This document shows positions 58,655 to 64,000 of a stretch of DNA of 64,000 nucleotides, piece after piece (positions within the stretch are counted from its first letter, which is position 1; each line of letters opens with the position of its first letter). Under the pieces are notes generated by a model. It saw nothing but the letters and a program-made list of their open reading frames with translations, ran no database searches and had not been told where the DNA came from. Position numbers and translations under genes: made by a program. This DNA comes from JASLDZ01 sp965199975 (GTDB taxonomy: Bacteria; Pseudomonadota; Alphaproteobacteria; Caulobacterales; Caulobacteraceae). The stretch covers positions 1,240,001 through 1,304,000 of the forward strand of contig OZ241340.1 in the NCBI GenBank assembly GCA_965199975.1, in the 5' to 3' direction.

Positions 58655-59177
58655 TGCGCTCGGAGAGGCGGCGCACGGTCACGCCGCCGATCTTCACCAC
58701 GCCCTCGTTCATCAGCGTGCGCCCGTCATCCTGCAGGTAGAGCCACTGCTCCATGGAGCCCATGGGCACGCCCTTCAGCCGGAAGCGCAGGTGCAGGAGG
58801 TCGCCGTAAGCCTGCGCCTGCACGGGTCCGACGGCGTCGGTGAGCGTGCCGGTGAAGTGATGAGCGTCGATCCGGCGCAGTCGCCAGGTGCGTTGGCGCA
58901 CCCGCTTGCCTTCGAAGGCGATGCTCTGGTCGAGCACGAGCTCGCCATCGGGGTCGATGCGGCCCATCCCTTGCACGCGGAAGCGCTCGGAAGGGGCGCC
59001 CGAGGCCGCCTCCAGCACGCCCTGCGAGACGGTGCGGCCGGTGAAGATGACTAAGGGGTCGACGCCGGGCCGGGTGGGGGAGAAGGCCTCCGGCGCGAGA
59101 ACCGGGGCGCACCCAGCCCCGGCGCCGGCCAGAACGAGCGCCGCGGACAGGACCAGGAGAGCGGCGCGGATGGGCAT
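58605..59177 (-). CDS. DUF3833 lipoprotein
   Basis: 190-residue lipoprotein of the DUF3833 family. Lipobox LAGAGAGC, then FTGRTVSQGVLEAASGAPS and QGMGRIDPDGELVLDQSIAF, YGDLLHLRFRLKGVPM and VVKIGGVTVRRLSERI. Function unknown; envelope-located. Its 3' end overlaps the pseudouridine synthase gene by 50 bases in antiparallel frames. Confidence 0.82.
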   Translation of the reverse strand: MPIRAALLVLSAALVLAGAGAGCAPVLAPEAFSPTRPGVDPLVIFTGRTVSQGVLEAASGAPSERFRVQGMGRIDPDGELVLDQSIAFEGKRVRQRTWRLRRIDAHHFTGTLTDAVGPVQAQAYGDLLHLRFRLKGVPMGSMEQWLYLQDDGRTLMNEGVVKIGGVTVRRLSERITNLDLPARPEPPATR

Positions 59178-59214
59178 GACGCAGGCTATAACGCCGCGGC
59201 GCGCCCCGCCCTAT

Positions 59215-59493
59215 ATGTCGCCGATGCAGACGCGCACGCCCTTCTTCGAGGACATCGCCAAGGCCATGGAAGGCGCCATGGGCCTTGGCCAGGCCGCCGC
59301 CGCCGAGGCGCGCACCGCAGTTCGCGCCCAAGGCGATCGCATGGTGGCCGAGTTCGATCTCGTGCGCCGCGACGAGATGGACGCCCAGGTCGCGGTGCTT
59401 AAGGCCGAGATCGCGACGCTCCGCGCCGAGGTCGCGCGCCTCTCGGGCGAGCCGTCCACAGCCTCCGCTCGCCCCACGCACGACGTTGGTTGA
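59215..59493 (+). CDS. UbiK-like accessory factor (BMFP family)
   Basis: 92-residue coiled-coil protein like UbiK/YqiC: FFEDIAKAMEGAMGLGQAAA then a C-terminal coiled coil with FDLVRRDEMDAQVAVLKAEI. Known members assist ubiquinone synthesis by helping UbiJ bind lipids. ATG 59215 or 59224 are both possible. A 7-bp inverted repeat (GTTGGTT/AACCAAC) overlaps its stop region at 59485-59505. Confidence 0.82.
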   Translation: MSPMQTRTPFFEDIAKAMEGAMGLGQAAAAEARTAVRAQGDRMVAEFDLVRRDEMDAQVAVLKAEIATLRAEVARLSGEPSTASARPTHDVG

Positions 59494-59599
59494 GCGTTAA
59501 CCAACAAAGTCGCTACCCTTAAGCCACGGTGAATCGCCCGTCGGCGCGGACCCCCTCCGCCCGCCGACCAAGGTGGCGCTCCGCAGGAGTCCGCTTTCC

Positions 59600-60109
59600 A
59601 TGGACACGCCCGAGTCAGAGACCCTCGAGACCGAGCTGGCGCTCGATCCGCTGGACGTGGTCGAGCACGTGCTCAACGCCGAGAACCTCGACTTCGATCG
59701 CACCGAGGACGGCGACCTCGCCTTCGCCTTCACCGGCGACTGGAAAGACTACGAGCTGTGGTTCGCCTGGCGTCCGGAGGCCGACTGCCTGCAGCTGTGC
59801 CTGTCGCTCGACCTGCAGGCCGCCAAGGCGCAGCGCGCCCAGGCCTTCGAGCTGGTGAGCCAGATCAATCAGCGCGTCTGGCTGGGCCATTTCGAGGTGT
59901 GGCAGGACGACGGCGAGATCGTCTACCGCCATGCCCTCTCGGTGCCCGCGGGCGAGCGGCCGACGCTGGCGCAGGCGGCCAGCATGATCGACGCGGCGGT
60001 GGAATCGGCGGACCGGTTCCATCCGGCGTTCGACTTCCTGCTCAAGGGCTCCAAGTCACCCGACGACGCCATGGCCGCATGCATGTTCGAGACGGTCGGC
60101 ACGGCGTGA
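59600..60109 (+). CDS. YbjN family protein
   Basis: 169-residue protein with the YbjN (secretion-chaperone-like) fold: LDVVEHVLNAENLDFDRTED, FAFTGDWKDYELWFAWRPEA and RVWLGHFEVWQDDGEIVYRH. Function unknown; in other bacteria linked to motility and stress. ATG 59600 (MDTPES) is chosen. Its TGA overlaps the GTG start of proC. Confidence 0.85.
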   Translation: MDTPESETLETELALDPLDVVEHVLNAENLDFDRTEDGDLAFAFTGDWKDYELWFAWRPEADCLQLCLSLDLQAAKAQRAQAFELVSQINQRVWLGHFEVWQDDGEIVYRHALSVPAGERPTLAQAASMIDAAVESADRFHPAFDFLLKGSKSPDDAMAACMFETVGTA

Positions 60110-60933
60110 GCCTGCCCGCCGACGTCGCGCCCGTGCTCCTCGTAGGCGCGGGCCGGCTCGGGGGCGCGCTGCTGCAGGGCTGGAGCGAGGCGGGGCTGTT
60201 CGCGCCTGGCGAGCTTCTGGTGCTCGCCCGCTCAGTGACGCCCCCGGCCGAGTCCGCCGCCGCGCGCGGCGCGGTGCTCAATCCGGGAGACGCCGCGCTG
60301 GCTGTGGCGCGTACGGTGGTGCTGGCGGTGAAGCCGCATGCGCTGGGCGAGGCGGCCGCCGCGCTGGCGCCGCACCTCGCCGCCGGCGCCGTGGTGGTCT
60401 CGCTCCTCGTGGGCAAGACGCAGGCCCAGGTCGAGGCCGCTTTCCCGGGCCGGCCGGTGGCGCGCGCCATGCCGACCACGGCGGTGGCGGTGCGCCGCGG
60501 GGCCGTCACCCTCTACGCCCCGCAGGCGCGGGCGGCGGCGGCGGCGCGTGCGCTCTTCGCGCCGGTGGCCGAGGTGGTGGAGATCGCCGAAGAGGCGCTG
60601 ATGCTTCCCGCTACCGCGGTCTCGGGCTCCGCACCCGGCTATCTCTACGCCTTCATCGAGGCGCTCGAGGCGGCCGGCGTGGAGGCCGGGCTCTCGCCGG
60701 ACGCCTCGGCCCGCCTGGTGCGCGCCGCCGTATGCGGCGGGGCCGAGCTCATGGCGCGCTCGGGCGCCGCGCCCGCCGACCTGCGTCGCCAGGTCGCCTC
60801 GCCCGGGGGAACGACGCAGGCGGCGCTTGAGGTCATGGCGGGGGACGGCGGCGCGCGCGGGCTGGGCGGGATGATGCGCGCCGCGGTGGCCGCCAACATC
60901 GCCCGCGCCCGCGCCCTCGCCCTCGCCGGCTGA
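60106..60933 (+). CDS. proC: Pyrroline-5-carboxylate reductase
   Basis: 275-residue NADPH-dependent enzyme for the last step of proline synthesis. NADP motif LLVGAGRLGGALLQGWSEAG, TVVLAVKPHALG, RAMPTTAVAVRRGA, and the C-terminal AVSGSAPGYLYAFIEALEAA plus RRQVASPGGTTQAALEVM. GTG 60106 is coupled to the YbjN stop (GTGA). Its TGA abuts the stop of DUF2794 in a 14-bp palindrome. Confidence 0.92.
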   Translation: MSLPADVAPVLLVGAGRLGGALLQGWSEAGLFAPGELLVLARSVTPPAESAAARGAVLNPGDAALAVARTVVLAVKPHALGEAAAALAPHLAAGAVVVSLLVGKTQAQVEAAFPGRPVARAMPTTAVAVRRGAVTLYAPQARAAAAARALFAPVAEVVEIAEEALMLPATAVSGSAPGYLYAFIEALEAAGVEAGLSPDASARLVRAAVCGGAELMARSGAAPADLRRQVASPGGTTQAALEVMAGDGGARGLGGMMRAAVAANIARARALALAG

Positions 60934-60940
60934 TCAGCCG
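60927..60940. repeat. 14-bp palindrome at convergent stop codons, second copy
   Basis: CGGCTGATCAGCCG joins the proC TGA and the DUF2794 stop. The same core is at 40650-40665 between sufE and DUF6456. Confidence 0.5.
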
Positions 60941-61275
60941 ACCACACTGAACCGGCGGCCATCGAACACACGCAGCACCTGCGCCAGTTCGTGCCCGCGA
61001 CGCAGGATCACTCCGCCTTGGCCATACACCGCCCATGCCCCCTGGCGACGCGCCAGGGCCGGGCGCTTCTCCACGCGGTAGGCCGGCTGTTCGGCGGTGC
61101 GGCGGAAGACGCTGAAGGTGGCCGCCTCCGCCCCGCCGTCGATGGCGTAGTCGCGCCATTCGCCCGCGGCCACCTGGCGGCCGTAGAGGCGCAGCAGCGC
61201 GTCGAGCTCGCGCCGGTCGAAGAACACCACGCCGCGCTGGGGCGTAGGCGGCGCGGCGGTCAGGTCGAGGCTCAT
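60934..61275 (-). CDS. DUF2794 protein
   Basis: 113-residue DUF2794 protein: VVFFDRRELDALLRLYGRQV, GEWRDYAIDGGAEAATFSVF and RRPALARRQGAWAVYGQGG-like blocks. Small alphaproteobacterial protein of unknown function. ATG 61275 (MSLDLTAAP) is chosen over longer readings. Ends stop-to-stop with proC. Confidence 0.82.
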   Translation of the reverse strand: MSLDLTAAPPTPQRGVVFFDRRELDALLRLYGRQVAAGEWRDYAIDGGAEAATFSVFRRTAEQPAYRVEKRPALARRQGAWAVYGQGGVILRRGHELAQVLRVFDGRRFSVVG

Positions 61276-61652
61276 CGCGGCTCCCTGGAAATCGTCGGCC
61301 CGCTTGAGACTTAGGGGCCCCGTCCGCGATTGCGAGGCGGGCGTTTGCGCCAGCATGGGTGAGTCACGAAATGGTCTCAATGCGGACGTGGACGCGCCTC
61401 AGCTCGCCCCCATAAGCCCCTCCGTCGGCCGGTCCGGATTTCTGCGGGCCTTGGACCCTGAACAGCCCCCCCAGCCCCCTTGGTTCGTAGGGCCGGGCCG
61501 GCCGACACCTCTCCCGCCCTCCGCGGCGGATGCGAGATCGACGCCCGCGCGGTCCCTCCTGCGCGGGCGCTCGCATGTTCGGGCCAAGGCGACGCCTCAA
61601 ACCCGGCCACTTCGGGCGCGAGATGCGCGGCGCCGCTTGATCCGGTCGCGCT
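61276..61652. other. Gene-free stretch
   Basis: About 375 bases between DUF2794 and DUF1223, both on the minus strand. I see no gene, RNA or strong terminator; the open frames here are compositional. It should hold the DUF2794 promoter. Confidence 0.5.
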
Positions 61653-62369
61653 CTAGCGCTGCTGCGTAGCGGCGAGCACGGGGCCGCCCTTCGCGCCTTG
61701 GACCAGCACCACGGTCTTCCACGCAGGATCGGCGGCGGCCGGCACCCGCCAGGTGTGCGACCGCCCCGTCCATCCGCCAAGACGCTGCAGCTCGCGCACC
61801 ACGTTCTGCTGCACGACCGTCTTGCCCTTGTTCTCGCCGGTGCGGACCTTCACCGTGCGCTCCATCGGATCGTAGCGCACCAGCCATACGTCCGCGGTCG
61901 CGGAGGCCCGTCCCGGGCCCACCGTCACGCGGCTCCCCTGGGGGGAGAGCTTTATGCGCGGCTCGGCGGGAATGTCGGCGTGGGCGACGAGCGCCATCAC
62001 CTTCTCGCGGTCGACGCCCAGCGTCTCGCGCCGGCCCTCGACCACCATCTCCGGCGTGTAGAGCTCGCGCAGCTTTAAACGCGCCACATACGCCTTCTGG
62101 CGGGCGGTGAAGTCGGGCTTGGCGAAGGTGTCCTCCCAGCCGAGGTAGTCCCACACGTCCACCGGGAAGGTGAGCGCCACCACGCCCTTGCGGCGCGACA
62201 GCTCCTGCAGGAGCGCATTGGCCTGTGGGCAGGCGGCGCAGCCCTGGGCGGTGAACAGCTCGACCACCACCGGTCGCTGCGCGATGGCGGCCCTCGCCGA
62301 GGGTGCGGCGAGCGCGAGGGCCACGCTGAGGGCGGCCGCCGCCCGGCTCCGAACACCACGAGGGATCAT
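61653..62369 (-). CDS. DUF1223 secreted thioredoxin-like protein
   Basis: 238 residues with a signal peptide (SRAAAALSVALALAAPSARA) and the DUF1223 thioredoxin-like core PVVVELFTAQGCAACPQANA, LTFPVDVWDYLGWEDTFAKP and LRELYTPEMVVEGRRE. The CAAC pair suggests redox activity in the periplasm. Function not established. Same strand as acnA, 70 bases after its stop. Confidence 0.86.
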   Translation of the reverse strand: MIPRGVRSRAAAALSVALALAAPSARAAIAQRPVVVELFTAQGCAACPQANALLQELSRRKGVVALTFPVDVWDYLGWEDTFAKPDFTARQKAYVARLKLRELYTPEMVVEGRRETLGVDREKVMALVAHADIPAEPRIKLSPQGSRVTVGPGRASATADVWLVRYDPMERTVKVRTGENKGKTVVQQNVVRELQRLGGWTGRSHTWRVPAAADPAWKTVVLVQGAKGGPVLAATQQR

Positions 62370-62439
62370 TGAAACGACCCTAGCCGCGCGCCTGCGCCCG
62401 CGCCGCTCACAGCTTCGTGAGCGGCGCAGGCGCAGGGTT

Positions 62440-64000
62440 TCACTCCGCCGCGACGGCCGGCTCCTCGTCCGTCGGCGCAGTATCGTTGGCCCCGCGCGCC
62501 AGGTTGCGCAGCACGTAGGGCATGACGCCGCCGGCGCGGAAGTAGTCGAGCTCGGTCTGGGTATCGATGCGGCAGGTGACGGGGAAGCGCGCCACCCGGT
62601 GGTCGGAGGGGCGGAAGATGTCGATGTAGAGCGTCTTGCGCGGCCGCAGGTTCTCCAGCCCGCGGATGGTGATCAGCTCCTCGCCTGTGAGGCCGAGGCG
62701 CTGCCAGCCGTCGACCTGGTACTGCAGGGGCAGAACGCCCATGCCCACCAGGTTCGAGCGGTGAATCCGCTCGTAGGTCTCGGCGAAGACGGCGCGCACG
62801 CCGAGCAGCTTGGTGCCCTTGGCCGCCCAGTCGCGCGAGGAGCCGGTGCCGTATTCCTTGCCGGCGAAGATCACCAGCGGGCGGCCCTCCTTCTCGTACT
62901 GCATGGCCGCGTCGTAGATCGCCATCACCTCGCCTGAGGGGAAGTGGCGGGTCACCCCGCCCTCGATCTCGGGTGTCATGCGGTTCTTGATGCGGATGTT
63001 GGCGAAGGCGCCGCGCATCATCACCTCGTGGTTGCCGCGCCGTGCGCCGTAGCTGTTGAAGTCCTCGGCCTCGACGCCGTTGGCGATCAGGTACTGGCCG
63101 GCGGGCGAGGTCTTGCGGATGTTGCCGGCGGGCGAGATGTGGTCGGTGGTGATCGAGTCGCCGAAGATGGCCAGGATGGCGGCGCCCTGCACGTCCTTCA
63201 CCGCCTGCGGCTGCATGGTCATGCCGGCGAAGTACGGCGGGTTCTGCACGTAGGTGCTGTCGTTCTGCCAGCCGTAGGTCTGGCCGCCGGAGACGTCGAT
63301 GCCCTGCCAGCGCTCGTCGCCCTTGAACACGTCGGAGTAGCGGGCGGCGAACAGGTCCTGGGTGACGACCCGGCGCTGGATCTCGGCGATCTCCTCGTTG
63401 GTCGGCCAGATCTCGCGCAGGTAGACGGTCTCGCCGTCCGAGCCGGTCCCCAGGCCGTCGCGCTGCAGGTCGACGAGCATGGAGCCCGCCAGGGCGTAGG
63501 CCACCACCAGCGGCGGCGAGGCCAGGTAGTTGGCGCGCACGTCCGGGTTCACCCGGCCCTCGAAGTTGCGGTTGCCGCTGAGCACGCTCGCCGCCACCAG
63601 GTCGTCGGCGTTGATGGCGTCCGACACGTTCTGCGGCAGGGGGCCTGAGTTGCCGATGCAGGTGGTGCAGCCATAGCCCACCAGGTTGAAGCCTATGGCG
63701 TCCAGGTCGGCCTGCAGGCCGGCCTTGACCAGGTAGTCGGTCACCACCTGCGATCCGGGGGCGAGCGAGGTCTTCACCCAGGGCTTGGGCGTGAGCCCCT
63801 TCGCGTGCGCCTTGCGGGCCACCAGGCCGGCGGCGATCAGCACGCTGGGGTTGGAGGTGTTGGTGCACGAGGTGATGGCGGCGATCACCACGTCGCCGTG
63901 GCCCACGTCGAACGCCTCCTGGCCCTCGTCGGGCTTCACGGGCATGCGCGCGCTCTCGTGGCCCGCCTTGCCGAAGTCGGTGGCCAGGGCCTCCTTGAAG
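62440..64000 (-). CDS. acnA: Aconitate hydratase A, C-terminal part (5' end outside window)
   Basis: About 520 C-terminal residues of aconitase, which isomerises citrate to isocitrate in the TCA cycle. The frame is open to the window edge. Fe-S cysteines are in AITSCTNTSNPSV and VGYGCTTCIGNSGPLP. Later motifs include FGDSITTDHISPAGNI, FNSYGARRGNHEVMMRGAFA and YGTGSSRDWAAKGTKLLGVR. The AcnA (IRP-like) type is indicated by motif order. Confidence 0.96.
   Translation of the reverse strand, partial: FKEALATDFGKAGHESARMPVKPDEGQEAFDVGHGDVVIAAITSCTNTSNPSVLIAAGLVARKAHAKGLTPKPWVKTSLAPGSQVVTDYLVKAGLQADLDAIGFNLVGYGCTTCIGNSGPLPQNVSDAINADDLVAASVLSGNRNFEGRVNPDVRANYLASPPLVVAYALAGSMLVDLQRDGLGTGSDGETVYLREIWPTNEEIAEIQRRVVTQDLFAARYSDVFKGDERWQGIDVSGGQTYGWQNDSTYVQNPPYFAGMTMQPQAVKDVQGAAILAIFGDSITTDHISPAGNIRKTSPAGQYLIANGVEAEDFNSYGARRGNHEVMMRGAFANIRIKNRMTPEIEGGVTRHFPSGEVMAIYDAAMQYEKEGRPLVIFAGKEYGTGSSRDWAAKGTKLLGVRAVFAETYERIHRSNLVGMGVLPLQYQVDGWQRLGLTGEELITIRGLENLRPRKTLYIDIFRPSDHRVARFPVTCRIDTQTELDYFRAGGVMPYVLRNLARGANDTAPTDEEPAVAAE

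Noticed and set aside
1..64000. CRISPR array or cas genes
   Set aside because: No regularly spaced short direct repeats and no Cas-like proteins were seen.

Overview
GC-rich (roughly 70% by eye) alphaproteobacterial chromosome, most likely Caulobacterales (Caulobacter/Phenylobacterium-like). The pointers are an intact CtrA cell-cycle regulator with GAnTC (CcrM-type) sites and a CtrA-like TTAA-N6-TTAAC box in its upstream region, a TipF-like EAL flagellar protein, FliI/FliJ, a DivJ/PleC-type kinase, and alphaproteobacterial families such as DUF2336, DUF6456, DUF2794, DUF1223 and the two-domain dCTP deaminase. All gene calls come from reading translations and motifs; no database search was run.

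Layout. 1-3.4 kb: 3' end of clpB, a BrnT/BrnA toxin-antitoxin pair, a second diverged copy of the last ~230 bp of clpB, then an AT-rich gene for a putative PD-(D/E)XK nuclease; this looks like an integration hotspot at the clpB 3' end. 3.4-14 kb: small secreted and membrane proteins, an HWE kinase converging on a single-domain response regulator, tRNA-Gly(CCC), a CDF metal exporter, YefM/YoeB, dcd, apaG-metZ, a peptidoglycan-binding/amidase protein with a small partner gene, and a glycosyltransferase. 14-25 kb: phosphate regulon in two blocks, pstSCAB on the minus strand and phoR-phoU-phoB on the plus strand, each with a recognisable Pho box, around a phospholipase D, an EEP-fold phosphatase/nuclease, an aldose epimerase and a lipoprotein. 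25-34 kb: fliJ/fliI, a glucosaminidase, a YciB-like membrane protein, a membrane LytTR regulator, ctrA, two coupled genes of unknown function, and tipF. 34-45 kb: HAD phosphatase, MaoC hydratase, ribF, a catalase-like heme protein, two histidine kinases, sufE, a DUF6456/DnaA-domain-IV pair, PAS_5 and DUF2336 proteins, an entericidin, and carA behind a strong hairpin.

45-64 kb: a large TonB-dependent receptor, then the valine/isobutyryl-CoA degradation operon (mmsA, acyl-CoA dehydrogenase, HIBYL-CoA hydrolase, mmsB, enoyl-CoA hydratase) interrupted by two accessory insertions: an AT-rich DUF4279 gene and a VapB/VapC module whose toxin stop overlaps the next catabolic start. After that come a ROK sugar kinase, an LpxH-like phosphoesterase, a pseudouridine synthase, a UbiK-like factor, YbjN, proC, DUF2794, DUF1223 and the 3' part of acnA running off the window.

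Most genes are housekeeping. The accessory signals are three toxin-antitoxin modules (BrnTA, YefM/YoeB, VapBC), the clpB 3' duplication with its nuclease, two peptidoglycan-hydrolase loci with small neighbours, and several hairpins placed where they could control expression (brnT start, pstS-pstC gap, carA leader).
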